From NCBI GenBank assembly GCA_028571685.1, contig CM053156.1:88043049-88107048 (forward strand): a stretch of 64,000 nt of DNA. The letters run 5' to 3'. A program made the translations under genes and the position numbers. The stretch comes from Heterohyrax brucei (lineage: Eukaryota > Chordata > Mammalia > Hyracoidea > Procaviidae). Positions 11,547 to 23,844 of the stretch are shown one piece after another (within the stretch, counting starts at the first letter, position 1; each line of letters begins with the position of its first letter). The notes beneath the pieces were generated by a model. The model was not told the DNA's origin, did not search any database, and saw only the letters and a list, made by a program, of their open reading frames with translations.

Positions 11547-11837
11547 GAGTGGTCTCCACCCCCCGCCCCCGGCAAACACCAATCTCAGGGCTCCTTGGCT
11601 CCCACCCCTGGTTTGTGAGCTGCCCTCCCAGGCCCTTTGGTTTGTCAGACAGCTCATCAGCGGGGGTTAGCTGGGTGGGGGGGAGACCCACTTGTCATTT
11701 GGGCTTCTCTGCTGTGATCTTCGGAAAAAAGACAGGTCCTAATGACCTGAGCCGCGCTTCAGAGACCCTGCACCTGCCGCAGGGTGGCACGTAGAGGGGT
11801 TTAACTTGGTGTAATCACAATGTTGGAAGGATGGCGA

Positions 11838-12030
11838 GGACTCCCGGTAGTGCAGCGGTTAAGTGCTCGGTTGACAACTGAAGAGTTGGCAGTTCAAACC
11901 CAACCGGTGGCTGCACGAGAGCAAGAGCCCGTGACGTGCCCCTAAAGATCACAGCCAGGGGAGCCCTGGGGCAGTTCTGTCCCGCCGCATGGGATCACCG
12001 GGGGTCAGATTCTACTCGAGGGCGCCAGAT
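11838..12030 (+). mobile_element. AfroSINE, long variant
   Basis: The head GGACTCCCGGTAGTGCAGCG and a long middle block are present. It forms an inverted pair with the next SINE, 25 bases away. Confidence 0.8.
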
Positions 12031-12054
12031 AAGGTGGAAAACAGTAGTGGCAAG

Positions 12055-12192
12055 TTAAACCCACTGCCATAGCAACCCTAGAGGTCAGAGTGGCATTGCC
12101 CCGTGGAGTTTCCAAGGAGCACCTGGCAGACTTGAGCTGCCGACCTTTCGCTGAGCAGACTCAGCACTTCACCACTGCACCACCAGCGTTTC
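12055..12192 (-). mobile_element. AfroSINE
   Basis: Reverse copy ending CCACTGCACCACCAGCGTTT; it can fold back on the copy at 11838-12030. Confidence 0.85.
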
Positions 12193-13979
12193 CAACAGCG
12201 GCAGGGCGGAGGACCTGAAACGGGCGGCACTCCCAGGCTCTGGTCTCACTACAAGCCCTGTGGGGCCACCAGCGACAGCTGGGGTGCTCACAGGACCGCG
12301 GCAGAGCAGGAATATACAAAGTACCTCTGTTTGGGTTTTCACAGGACACTGGGCAGAGGAGGTGGGGAATCCATTGATGGGCTATGGGGTGCTTCCCCGG
12401 AGGGAAACAGAGGGTGCTTCTCATCCGGGCGGCAGACATGGTTGCAAATGGGGCCTTGGGTGTGGACGCCAGATCATGGTACCACACAAGCTGCAGGCAG
12501 GGATGACACAGGTCCCAGCTCGGGAAGCCATGTATGTGTCCAGCATGGAGGCTGCTCTCGGGGCCAAGTCTGTTGTCCCCGTGTAGCAGAGGCCACAGCC
12601 TGGGTGGGCCTGCCCTCAGCACATCTCAGACCCTCAGCCCGAGGGGTCACCAGAGCCCTCAGGGCAATGGCTTCTGTTGGAAAGGTCTCTGAGCCCCAAC
12701 AGCTCCTACTTTACCCTTTGGGGGTCCCTAGTTCCTCCTAGCCATGCTCCAGGGCAGCCCTCTGGGTCTCCTGCACCCCACCCCAACTGTCCCTTGTCAC
12801 ACCTGGGCCTCACCACTGGGCCTGGTTTCCTTGTACTGGGGCTGCCTTGACCAGTTTGCTCTCAGCATTCCTTCCACAAGCGTGCCCTGAGAGCCTGCAG
12901 TGTGGGGCTGGACTCGGGGACTGTGGGGACAGGGGCCGGGTTGACTGGGAGTCCCATGTAGCCTGTTGAGGCAAATGCAGCTCATGGGCCAGGAGGGCAA
13001 CCTGGGCTCCCCCGGGTGTCTCTACACCAAGCCTTCAGGCTCCCTCAGTGCCCCCCTTACAGACATTGCTGATCTCCCACTGGAAACCCTGCAGGGATCC
13101 TACCACTTTGGGGCCCTGTCTCACTGGTGAGAGTAGAAACTCTCACCTTGAAGAGGAGGGCATGCAGTAGATACAGGTGTTTCCCTTCCTGCCCCCCAGG
13201 TGAACTGCCCTGAGAGCCAATTGTCCAGAGGTGTCCCCATGCCTTAGTTTTTGCACCTGTTACCTTGGTGCCAATTTAACAGAAACCCTTTATTCTTGGG
13301 AGTCCCTGTTTATGCAGATAAATGATTGGCTCACCCTGCTCCTTCAGCCTCTTGGGGTGAAATGAGCAGGTCTGAGCTCTGCAGACTGATGGGGTTTGTT
13401 TTCAGGAAGGACACAGGCAAAGTCTGGCATAGACCAAGGGAGGACTTCTTTACCAGGCTGGTGGATGGCCCTCTCTGAGGAGGTGACATTTAGGGAGGGA
13501 TCTGTATTTATTTATTTATTTTGAATGTAGGGGAACAGGTGGTGAGAAGGGGTGGGGAGCACACCTGGAAGTGAGAATAGCACATGCACAGGATCTGTGG
13601 TGGGAACTGTAGACCTCCAAGTTTTGGGGAAATCTCAGATGGCATTCCTCCCCCAGTTCACGTCCAAATTCCAGCCTCAAGTGTTTTCCTCTGAGTGGGA
13701 AAATAAATAAAGAGGAAAAGCAGGTCTAAGAAAGGGGTCCCAAATAAAACGGAGGAAGAGACACAGCAAAGACCTGAGCTTGTTCCAACCTCCACACTTC
13801 CCCAGGAAAAAGGCTCCTTTCTCAGTGCAGTGGGGGTGGGGGTAGGCTTCAGATGACATTGGCTGCAGGACAGAGAAAACACATTCTGAAAGAGAGAGGA
13901 GAAAACAGGAGCTGAGACAGAGAAGGGGGAGAATCAGCTAACAACACCACTGGTGTCACAGAGGTCAGGAGAGTGAGAG
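12193..13979. other. No gene seen; single-copy sequence
   Basis: Several overlapping frames of 100-150 codons in the GC-rich 12160-12740 part lack any recognisable domain or splice context. 13501-13520 is a short ATTT repeat. No mobile element is evident to me. Confidence 0.5.
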
Positions 13980-14270
13980 TGAGGAGACAGGGTAAGTTAA
14001 CGGAGGGTGGATGGGTGCATGGGCAGGTGGTGGGGACAGGGGATAGATGAATGAGGTGGGTGGATGGATGGATGGAAGGTAGATGGGTGGTTGGGTGGGT
14101 GGGTAGATGGGGGATAGACGAATGAGGTGGGTAGGTGGATGGATGGGTGAATGGGTAGGTGAATATATGGGTACATGGGTGGGTATATGGATGGATCAAT
14201 TGGTATATGGGTGGATGGGTAGATGGGTAGATGGGTGGGTGGGTGGGTCGGTGGTTGAATATACGGATGG
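13980..14270. repeat. GGTGGATG/ATGG microsatellite
   Basis: Irregular repeats of GGATGG, GGTGGGTG and GTATATGGGTG extend right up to the L1 insertion at 14283. Confidence 0.9.
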
Positions 14271-15212
14271 GTGCCTTTATCTTTTTTTTGTTTTTTTTTT
14301 TATTATGATTGAATGAAAATATACATTCCCATATAAATTTGTATGTCCACTATAAGCAGCTCCCACTGCTCTCTCTGTCTGGTGACAGCACATTCTTCCT
14401 GTCTGCTCCATACATGTCATCCTCCCAACAATCTCTTATCACGTTCTCTCCATCCACTCCCCTGCCTTCTGTAAGAGGTCAGCAGGATGACATCCTATAG
14501 ATGCATAGAACCATAAAGTGCACACATGATATGGTCACTCTGTGTTGCCAAGTCCAATCCATTCCTGTCCAAAGAATTGACGTCCATTATGATTTATGAA
14601 CAGGGGCAGCATCAGGGCCAGGGGCCATGCTCCCAGGGGAACTCCAAGGCCCCTGGACCATCAATTGCAGTCTTTTAGTGGAGGTCTCAGGGTGCCCCCC
14701 TTTTTATTCTTGTGTTGCCACTTAGAGTCAACTTGGGGAGCTCTGTCACGGCTATCACTGGTGGTGGCCGGGCACCATCTGGTTCTTTCAGTCATGAGTC
14801 TGTCTTTTTGGTCTTTGGTGATCATCCATTCCTGCTGAGTTGGGACCATTTGCCGTACCCTCAGTGGCAGCTGGGTAGTTTCACAACCCCAGATGCCACT
14901 CAACAATGTGGGGTGCAGAGGGCTCTCTTAGCAAAATGCTAGTTGTGCCAACTGGCCTTGATTTCCTCTGAGAGAGTGGTCACTGGCCCCCTGCCCCAGC
15001 TACTTTGTCCTTACAATATTGGGTTAAGATGGGAGGAGTAATCATGTTATGTTGAAGTCCAGTTAATATTGATCTTGTTTCTAACGTGTGCTGTCACAGA
15101 TTTCACCCAACCAAATTTCTGTCAACTATCTAATCCCTCACTGTCCTTCCCTCCCAACCCTTGCAGCTGCCAAAGAGTCTTTTCTTCTATGCGTGAGTCT
15201 GTTTTTAAGTTC

Positions 15213-15590
15213 TTATTGTAGGGGTCTCATACCATATTTGTTCTTTTGTTGATGACTACTTTCACTCAGCATAATGTCCTCCAGTTGAAACCGGGTTATG
15301 AGATGTTTGCTAAAATCATCTTTGTTGTTTATCATTGCAGAGTGTTCCATTAAGTATATATGCCATAGTTTACCTATCCATTCCTCTGTTGTTGGGCATC
15401 TGGGTTGATTCCATCTTTTTGCTATTGTGTACTGTGCTGTGATAAACATTTGTGTGCATGTACCAGTTGGTGTCAATGGCCTTGATTCTGTAGAATATAT
15501 TCCGAGCAGTGAAATTACTGGGTCAAATGGTGTACCTAGATCCAGCTTTTTAAGGAAGTGCCAGATTGTTTTCCACAGAGGTTGCATCAT
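15213..15590 (-). pseudogene. L1 ORF2 C-terminal remnant
   Basis: Contains LWKTIWHFLKKL, LLGIYSTESRP and TEEWIGKLWHIYLMEHSAMI, the conserved C-terminal segment of ORF2. Confidence 0.85.
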
Positions 15591-16863
15591 TTTGCAATCC
15601 CACCATCAGTGTAGGAGTGTTCCAGTCTCTCCACAGCCTCTGCAGCATTTGTTGTTTTGCATTTTTTGGATTATGGCCAACCTTGTGGTTGGGGTGAGAT
15701 GGTATCTCACTGTCGTTTTGATTTGAATTTCTTTAATAGCTAATGATCTTGAGCATGTCCGCATGGGTTTTTTGGCTGCCCAGATCTCCTCTTTAGGGAA
15801 GTGTCTGTCCATCTCCTTTGTCCATTGCTTAATTGGATGATTTATCTTTTTCTTGTTGATATTCTGTAGTACCTTATAGATTATGGAGATCAGGTGTCAG
15901 TCTAACATACAGTTGCCAATTATCTTTTCCCATTCTATAGGTGACCTTTTAATTCTTTTGATTAAGTCTTTGGATGAGCAAAAGTGTTTGAATCTTAAGT
16001 AGTTTCCATTTGTGTATTTTCTCTTCTGTTGTTTCTGGTTTGATAGATTTTGAAGTTTGTCTGCGTTGTATATTAAAACTTCCATTGTTTTTCCTACTTT
16101 TTCTTGGATGAACTTTATCGTTTTAGATTTGATATTTAGGTCTTTTATCCAATTTGATTTGGTTTTTGTATAAGGTGTGCAATATGGGTCTTGTTTCAGT
16201 TTGTTGCAGATGGATATCCAGTTTTGCCAGCACCATTTGCTGAAGAGATGGTTTTTACCCCAGTTTAATTTCTTAGGACCTTTGTCGAATATGAACTATT
16301 CATAGGAAGATGGTGTCATCTCTGGGATCTCGATTTTGTTCCATTGATCTATCTGTCTCTTTTTGTAGCAGTATCAGGCTGTTTTGACTACTGTGGCAGT
16401 GTAATAGTTTCTAAAATCGGGTAATGAGAGGCCTCCTAGTGTATTCTTCTTCTTCAGTGGTGCCTTACTTATCTGGGGCTTGTTCTCTTTGTTTCTCCAT
16501 CTCATTAAAAAATGTCACTGGAATTTGTATTGGGATTGCATCATATAAGTAGATTGCTTTGGGTAAAATAGACATTTTCACGTTGTTAAGTCTTCCTACC
16601 CGTGGACAGGGTAGGTTTCTCCATCTGTGTAAGTCTCTTTTAGTTTCTTGTGGTAAGAACTTGTAGTTCTCTTTGTAAAGGTCTGTTATTTCTCTGGTTA
16701 GACTTATTTCTAGGTACTTTATCATCTTAGATGCTATAGTAAATAGTATTGGTTTGGTGATTTCTTCCTTAATAATCTTGTTGTTGGTATAAAGGAATCC
16801 TACTGATTTGCTTATGTTTATCTTGTATCCTGAGACTTTGCTGAACTCATCAGTTTGAGGAGT

Positions 16864-17283
16864 TTACTTATGGTTTTTGTTTTTTTTTTTTTTTTTAGGA
16901 TTCTCTGTGTATACAATCATATCATCTGCAAATAGAGAGATATTTACTTCTTTACTGATGCAGTTGTCCTTTATTTCTCGGTCTTGTCTGATGGCTCTGG
17001 CTAGAACTTCTAGTACAATGTTGAATAGGAGAGGTGAGGGTGGGCATTCTTGTCTAGTTCCTGTTCTCAAGGGAAACTGTTTCAGTCTCTCTCCATTCAG
17101 GATGACATAGGCAGTTGGCTTTGTATAAATGGTCCTTATTGCATTGAGGAATTTGCCTTCTATCCCTATTTTCCTGAGAGTTTTTAGCATGAATAGGTGA
17201 TGGACTTTATCAAATGCCTTTTCTGCATCAATAGACAAAATCAGGTGATTCTTGTCTGCTGTGTTACTTACGTGGTTGATCAC
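16864..17283 (-). pseudogene. L1 ORF2 reverse-transcriptase core remnant
   Basis: This 139-codon piece contains [12 protein letters not shown] and [13 protein letters not shown], the RT catalytic Asp motifs. Immediately upstream in coding order (above 17320) the frame is broken by the inserted LTR. Confidence 0.88.
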
Positions 17284-17325
17284 ATTAATTGTTTTTCTTA
17301 TGTTGAACTAGCCTTGCATCCCTGG

Positions 17326-17882
17326 TGTAGTGGTCAGGATTATGTCAACTTGGCTACTCCATATTTGGCTGCTGTATTAAGTGGCAGGGCGGAGTTTGTG
17401 GTGGCTCCCTGCCCCTCGGCTCTCATCTTCGACCTTCACTACGGCTGCTGGTTTGCTCATGTAGCCAGGAGCTCCTGCTCTCTTCTTCCGGCGTCTGGTT
17501 CCAGGACTTGAACTAGCAGCTGTTGGACACATCAGTCCTTACAGTTGGCACTTGAGAGTCCTGCTGCCTGACCTGCCAATCCTGGGTTCACCAGCCTCTG
17601 CCGCTCCTGCTCCCTGACCTGCCAATCCTGGGTTTGCCAGCCTCTGTCGCTTTGTCTCGCCACCAGCTTGGTAATCTAGAACTCTGGTCTCTGACCTGCT
17701 GACTTTGGGTTCCTCAGCTTCTGTGGCCACATGAGGCTTGTGCCAGAACTTGGGACATTCAGTTTCTGTGATTACGTGAACTGTTTCCTCTCTCTCTCTC
17801 TCTCTCTCTCTATCTTATAAATCTTTCCTTGTACCTACACGTGTTACTGGTTTTGCTTCCCTAGAAAACCCAGCCTAAGACA
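17326..17882 (+). mobile_element. Solo LTR (557 bp) inserted in the L1
   Basis: The insert begins TGTAGTGGTCAGGATTATGT and ends CAGCCTAAGACA. It is bounded by a perfect 5-bp duplication, CCTGG, at 17321-17325 and 17883-17887. L1 sequence resumes without a gap on each side. A CT microsatellite (17790-17812) lies in its 3' part. The 5-bp duplication fits ERVL-type elements. No internal viral region remains. Confidence 0.85.
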
Positions 17883-17913
17883 CCTGGTATGAATCCAACT
17901 TGGTCATGATGGA

Positions 17914-18303
17914 TTATTTTTTTGATATGTTGTTGTATTCATTGGCTAGAATTTTGTTGAGGATTTTTGCATCTAGATTCATGAGTGATATTGGTCTGTA
18001 GTTCTCCTTTTTGGTTGAGTCTTTCCCTGGCTTTGGTACCAGGGTCATGCTGGCTTCATAGAATGAGTTGGGGAGTATTCCATCCCTTTCTATACTGTGA
18101 AATAGTCTCAGTAGTATTGGAGATAAGTCTTCTCTAAAAACTTGGCAGAATTCTGCAGTGAAGCCATCTGGGCCCAGACTTTTTTGGGTTGGTAGGTTTT
18201 GGATGAGTTTTTCAATCTCTTGCTTTGTGATGAGTTTATTAAGTTGTTTTGCTTCACCTTGTGATAATTTTGGTAGGTGATATGAATCAAGGAATTTGTC
18301 CAT
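17914..18303 (-). pseudogene. L1 ORF2 remnant upstream of the RT core
   Basis: The frame ([22 protein letters not shown]-like [30 protein letters not shown]) is the N-terminal part of the RT domain. The LTR at 17326-17882 separates it from the catalytic core. Confidence 0.85.
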
Positions 18304-18818
18304 TTCCCCTATGTTTCCAAATTTGTTAGAGTACAGTCTTTCATAGTATGCTGTTATGATATTTTTATTTCTGTTGGATCTGTGGTGACAACTTCCCTCT
18401 CATTTGTCATTTGGGTTATTTGTTTCCTTTCCTGTTTTTCTTTACTAAGTTTAGTCAGTGGTTTGTCAATTTTGTTGATCTTTTCAAAAAACCAGCTTTG
18501 GGCCTTTTCAATTGTTCTTATCTTCTCTAATTCGTTTAGTTCCTCTCTAATCTTTGTGATTTGTTTTCTTCTGGTGCCTGAGGGGTTCCTCTGTTCTCTC
18601 TCTACTTGCCTAAGCTGTAGGTTTCGTTCTTTGGTTTGGTTTCTTTCTTCCTTCCAGATGAGTGCACTTATGGAGATAAACTGACCTCTGGGGACTGCTT
18701 TGGCTGCATCCCATAGGTTCTGGTAGGAAGTGTTTTCATTCTGATTGGAATCCATAAGTTTCTTTATTTCATCCTTGATTTTTTTCTATAACTCATGGCT
18801 TTTTGAGCAAGATGTTGT

Positions 18819-19607
18819 TCAGTTTCCATGAGTTCCACTTTCTGTGTTTTTTCTGCTATTGATTTTGCCTTTTATGGCTTTATGATCTGAGAAGATGCTT
18901 TGCATTAATTCAGTGGTATGGATTTTGTTGAGAATTGCTTTATGTCCTAACACATGGTCTATTTTGGAGAATATTCCACGTGCACTGGAGAAGAAGGTGT
19001 TGTTGTCCACTGATGGACAGAAAGTTCGGTATATGTCAATGTGGTCTAGTTGCTTAATTGTGGCAATAAGGTCTTCTGTGTCTTTATTGAGCTTTTTTTC
19101 TAGACCATATGTCCAACATTGAGAGTGGAGTGTTGTGGAGTGATCTGTCTCATTTTTGAATGTAGTCAGTGTTTCTTTGATGTATTTAGGTCCTCTAATA
19201 TTAGATGCATAAATATTTAATGTTGTTAAGTCCTGCTTGTGTATGGAACCTTTCAGCAATAAATAGTGTCCATCCTCGCCCACAATGGTGGATTTTACAT
19301 TTAAACCTATTTTATCTGAGATTAGAATTGCCACACCTGCTCTTCTTTGTTCATTGTTAGCTTGGTATGTATTCTTCCATTCTTTAATTTTCAGTTTGTT
19401 CCTATCTTTAAGTCTAAGGTGAGTTTCTTGTAGGCAATGTATCGATGGGTCGTGTATTTTAATCCAAGATGCCACTTTACTGGAGAACTGAGTCCATTCA
19501 TATTCAATGTAATTATTGATAGATATGTGTTCAGTGCTGCCATTGTGATATGTTAATTTTTGTGTTGATGTTTTCTCTCTTGTTCTTATTAATCTGTTCC
19601 ACGACAT
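18819..19607 (-). pseudogene. L1 ORF2 endonuclease-domain remnant
   Basis: This 262-codon frame contains CLQETHL and FSDHKAIKGKI, matching the catalytic Glu and the SDH motif of the APE-like L1 endonuclease. It is the longest intact piece of ORF2 here and is cut off from the RT by stops near 18800. Confidence 0.85.
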
Positions 19608-20436
19608 TCTTCTTTATGAGCTGATTTTTCACCTTTTTCAGAGTTAGTTTTGTGGTTGTTGAGACTCCCGTATTACCTGTATTACGTTTCTTGATTTGAT
19701 ATGTTGCATCTTCATTGTGCTTTATGGCTGCCCCTGTGATCCCCCTTAATAAACTATGTATAAACTCAACTTTCATTACTACTGTTCTTATCAACTTCCT
19801 CTCCATCTGGATGGACTATAACGACAGTAGTACATCCCTGTTTTTAATATGATGACATCATAGTTTTCATTATATGATCACTGGATCATTTCTTCTACTA
19901 TTATAGGTTTGATGGAGTTTGGTGCCTTCCTTAACTGAGCAGGATTCAGGGTGATGCGTCCTGTATTTGCTTCTAAAATATAAAGTTAGTGGTTTTGTTC
20001 TTCCAAGCCAAGAGACTCTTTCAGTATTTCTTGTAGCTTTGGTTTGGTTTTTACAATGTTTCTGAATTTCTGTTTGTCTGCAAATGTCTTAATTTCATTT
20101 TCATATTGGAAAGATAATTTTGCAGGTTATATAATTCTCAGTTGGAAGTTCTCCTCCTTCAAGGCTTAGTTCCTTCTGAATGTTAGCTTTGCTTTGAGTC
20201 TTGCTGCCTTAAGAGTTTCTGCTTATGTTTCATTTTGTTAAGCCTGGTTATAATATGTCTTGGAGTCTTTCTTTTGAGATCTATATTGAGTGGCATTTGA
20301 TATGCATCTTGGATATCTATGTTCTCTTCTTTCATAATTTCTGGGAAATTTTCTGTCAGCAGCTCAGCAACAATCCTCTGTGTGTTCTCAGGTGTCTCTC
20401 TCTGTTCAGGAACTCCAGTTAATCATAGATTAACTC

Positions 20437-20886
20437 TTAATAGAGTTCTCTTAATAGAGTTCCACATGCTTCTTCATTTTTCTTGTTTCTTTTTTCTGAT
20501 TTTTCCTCATGGATGCTGGAGTCAGTAACTCTGTCTTCCAAATCAGAAAGTCTCTTTTCCATTTGTTCCATTCTGTTTTCTTGGCTTTGAATTGAAGTTT
20601 CTATGTCTTTGACTTTGTTCTTGATCTGCTGGATTTCAGAGTGCTGACGTTCCATCATATCGAACAGCTTGCTTAGTTTTTCATTTTGCTCTGTTGCATT
20701 TTGTATAAGGTCTAGGAGGGCTCTATATATGATCCTTTTGTATTCACCTTCCAATAGTTTCAGAAAGGTTTCTTCATCTGGGAAGTTCTGTGATGCTTTC
20801 TTTTGGGGGCCTTCTGAAGCCATGAGTGATTTCTTGGTTATGGTTTTCTCCACAGTTTGTTGTTTCTTGGAAATCATGTGAGTCAA
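20437..20886 (-). pseudogene. L1 ORF1 remnant (RNA-binding coiled-coil protein)
   Basis: This 149-codon frame is rich in heptads (KLSKLFDMMERQHSEIQQIK, MEQMEKRLSDLEDRV), the trimerising coiled coil of the L1 ORF1 protein. The C-terminal RNA-binding part is broken by stops beyond 20437, so the frame is about half the usual length. Confidence 0.8.
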
Positions 20887-21716
20887 TAGAGGCTGCTAGA
20901 GGTGCATGAGGATGGACCACAGTTGTTACTCTAGGCCGTCTTAAAATGAAAGGTAAAAGGTATGGGACAACTTCCAAAGTCAGTCGGGTTTTCAGGTTTA
21001 TAGGCCCCTCTTCCCAGCTGGCAAAGTAAGCACCTCTATATCCAACCCCAGATGTTATAAACTAGTTCAATATACAGAAAGGCTACTGCCCTACTGGCCT
21101 CTGCTGTCAGCCCCAGCTTTAGGCGACATTGTGTCAGATACTGCTTTTCTGCCAGAAAATTGCTCTCCTTCAGGCAGGAGCTGCCTCCCAGCCTAGGAAT
21201 TAGGTCCAGCTGAGGCCTCCATATAGGTAATCTCCCTCCCAGTGGAAGAAGATGGCATCTACCACAAGACCGCCTGCTGGCTCTGTAGAGGCTACTCTAT
21301 GGCAGAGGTGGAGAGGTCACAGATGCCGAGATGCACAGAGTCCAAAGCTGGGCTCTCAAAATATGGAAGTTTCGCCTGTTGATCCCACCAGCAGTGCTTC
21401 TGAGATTAGCTGCTAGTCAAGTCCCAGCTCTGCCCACTGGCTAAAACAGACAAAAAAAGTTAAAATGGTGAGTTACCTTTAGTCCATTGCCAAGAGTGGA
21501 GGTCAGCAAAAGAGAGGAGGTTTTCAGTTCAGTGATATGAAGTCCAAATTAACAGCCCTGTGCCATGTCCTAGGCCTCACTGGGTGTACAGAAGGTTCCA
21601 TTTAATTATCAATGCAGGTCTTGCTTTCCAGAGGGATTTAGGGAGACAAATGTTTAGTCTGCCATCTTGACTCCACTCCTTTATCTTTATCTATTTCAAG
21701 GGGCCTGTTGTTCACA

Positions 21717-21882
21717 GGAAACCCTGGTGCATAGTCGTTAAGTGCTACATCTGCTAACAAAAAGGCTCACAGCTCAGATCTGCTGCGTACTCCTTGGAAA
21801 TTCTATGGAACAGCTCTACTCCATCCTATAGGGTGACCATGAGTCAGAATTGACTCAATGGCACTGGGTTTTGTTTTTGTTT
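21717..21882 (+). mobile_element. AfroSINE
   Basis: Starts GGAAACCCTGGTGCATAGTC shortly after the L1 target duplication and ends with a GTTTTGTTTTTG tail. Confidence 0.9.
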
Positions 21883-21892
21883 GAGTTGTTCA

Positions 21893-22025
21893 CAATAACA
21901 GCATGGCTACTAACCAAAAGGTTGGCAGCTCTAGTCATCCAGCCTCTCCTTAAAGACCCTGTGGGGCAGTTCTGCTCTGTCCTATATTGTGCTATGAGTC
22001 AGAGTTCAACTGAAGGCTGTTTTAG
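21893..22025 (+). mobile_element. 5'-truncated AfroSINE
   Basis: Begins within the head (GCATGGCTACTAACCAAAAG) and runs to a changed tail. Confidence 0.75.
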
Positions 22026-22074
22026 CCAGATGCTAGCTGGCTATCCACAGTGATATCCCTTGTCCTATTTCCTC

Positions 22075-22125
22075 TTCTGAATCCACCTTGAATTTCTGGC
22101 AGACATTATTAAACAATATCATCCA
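22075..22125 (-). mobile_element. Short RTE LINE fragment
   Basis: CACCTTGAATTTCTGGCAGA is reversed RT-domain RTE sequence. The LTR at 22128 cuts it off. Confidence 0.6.
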
Positions 22126-22127
22126 CA

Positions 22128-22595
22128 TGTCTGCCTTAACAGAAATACCACAGGTGGATGGCTTTAAAAAGAGAAATTTTATTTGTCACAATGCAGTAAG
22201 CCAAAGGTCCAAATTCAGAGTGTCAGCTCCAGGGGAAGGCTTTCTCTACTGGCTCTAGAGGGAGGTCCTTGTCACCAATCTTCCTCTGGGCTGGGAGCTT
22301 CTGAGGCACAGGGACCTGAGTCTTTGCCAAAGGATGTGGTCTGCTCCAAGCACCGCTTCTTGGTGGTCTGAGGTCCCCAAATCTCTCTGCTAGCTCTTTC
22401 CTTTATATTTGAAGAGATAGCCTCAAGGCACAAAACAAGCTTTCACGTGGAGTCCTACCCCACCTACCCAGCTACCACCATCCTCCCTCATTAACATCAC
22501 ACAGGCAGAGTTGTGCAGCATACACAGTACCAGGAATCATAGACCAGCCAAATTTCTATGCACATGTTTGTGGGAATGCCATTCAGTCCATGGCA
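22128..22595 (-). mobile_element. AFRO_LA-like solo LTR, reversed
   Basis: The reverse complement starts TGCCATGGACTGAATGGCAT, like the copies at 7721 and 24827, and includes the reversed CTCCAGGGGAAGGCTTTCTC block. Both ends fit TG...CA. Flanking 5-mers do not match, so the target duplication is lost or the ends are slightly off. Confidence 0.65.
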
Positions 22596-22904
22596 ATGGC
22601 CCTGGATTTGGTTTGTTTTTTTTCAATTGTTGACCGAGTTGGGATTCTGAGGCACCACAGCTCTGTGCTTCTCTCTCCCCTCACCCTAGTATCCCCCTCC
22701 TCCATACTCCCTCAATGGAAGGACACTTTGCAGGTGTAGAGAAGTCCTGGGGGATATGCGGGAGCCCTGCCTGATTCACTGTTTCTGCTGTAAAGTGGAC
22801 CCCTCTTCCCAGATGCCAGGGTTCCTGGAGGATTAAGTGCTTATCTCTAAATAGCCAGCACAAGTAGACCATCCACCCCAATGGATACATTGATGATTTG
22901 TTTT

Positions 22905-23460
22905 TTTCCTACTTTGTAGACTATAAAGTTTGCCATCTTTAAGTACCTAATCCAGTGTCTTTTAGAATGCTTGCAGTGTTGCACAGCCATCCCCACCGCC
23001 CAGAACCAAGAAGAAGCCCCCAAAGAAACAGCCTGCTGGTCAGCCTTCACTCCCTCTCTGCCACTCTGCCTCTTCGGAGCATTTCACACACATGAATCAT
23101 GTTATCACGTGAGCCATTGGGATGCATTTCTCACTCAGCACAATATTCTCACCGTTCACCCACATTGCTGCAGGGACCAGAACTTCTTTCTTTGGCTGAG
23201 TAATACCTCATGGTATGTGTAGACCACTCTTGGTTGGCCCACACATCAGCTGACAGACATTTGGGCTGCTTCCACTTTGGGACAGTTATTCACTCTGCTG
23301 CTGTAAACATTCACTTACAGGGTTTTTCTTTCTCTGGGGTAGATACTTTGGGGGTAGAATTTCTAGGTTATGTAATAATTATGTTTAGCTTTTACAGGAA
23401 CTGCCAACTTGTTTTCAAAAGCTGCTGCATAATGTTTATTTTGACAATTATTTTTTAGCT
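22905..23460 (-). mobile_element. Old L1 3' UTR fragment
   Basis: Reversed L1 3'-end words such as CTGAGTAATACCTCATGGTA and GGGCTGCTTCCACTTTGGG are present. It is more diverged than the full-length L1, so older. Confidence 0.75.
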
Positions 23461-23840
23461 ACTTGCTAATATCCCCCACGTTGTTATAAAGAGGGTCTGA
23501 GACAGCTCACATGGGTACCTGAAGTACTGCAGAAGGATGGAAGAAGAGAGAACGGGTGGGGCAGGAGACGCGGCCAGAGGCTTCAGACCAGGCCAGGGGG
23601 GTTCAGTCCTGGGCAGGCTCCCTGTGCCAGCATGCAGCCAGGGGCAGCTCCATGCCGGGCCCTGCCCCTCATGATGCAGTGGGGCTCCCTGGGGGGGGTA
23701 TGTGGAAGTGTCTCCCAGAAGCCCTGGGTAAATGCTGTGTGTGGAGTGACAATTTTGCTCAAAGATCTGGGGATAAAACATTGACTATATGTGAAAAAGA
23801 ATATGGACATATGTGGATGAGAACACAAACACTGAAGAAC
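23461..23840. other. No gene seen
   Basis: Unique sequence; overlapping frames on both strands have no recognisable domain. Confidence 0.4.
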
Positions 23841-23844
23841 TCAG

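Larger units (their letters stand above)
14283..21677 (-). mobile_element. Full-length L1 retrotransposon, inactivated and split by an LTR
   Basis: The element runs on the minus strand. Its poly(A) tail appears as the T-run at 14283-14301, and CCTTTATCT flanks both ends (14274-14282 and 21678-21686), a clear target-site duplication. Without the inserted LTR it is about 6.8 kb, the full L1 length. In minus-strand order: 5' UTR (about 21677-21000); ORF1 with a coiled coil (20886-20437); ORF2 endonuclease (19607-18819); reverse transcriptase with FADDMIVY (near 16925); ORF2 C-terminal region (15590-15213); then 3' UTR. Every frame is interrupted, so it cannot move itself. Confidence 0.93.
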
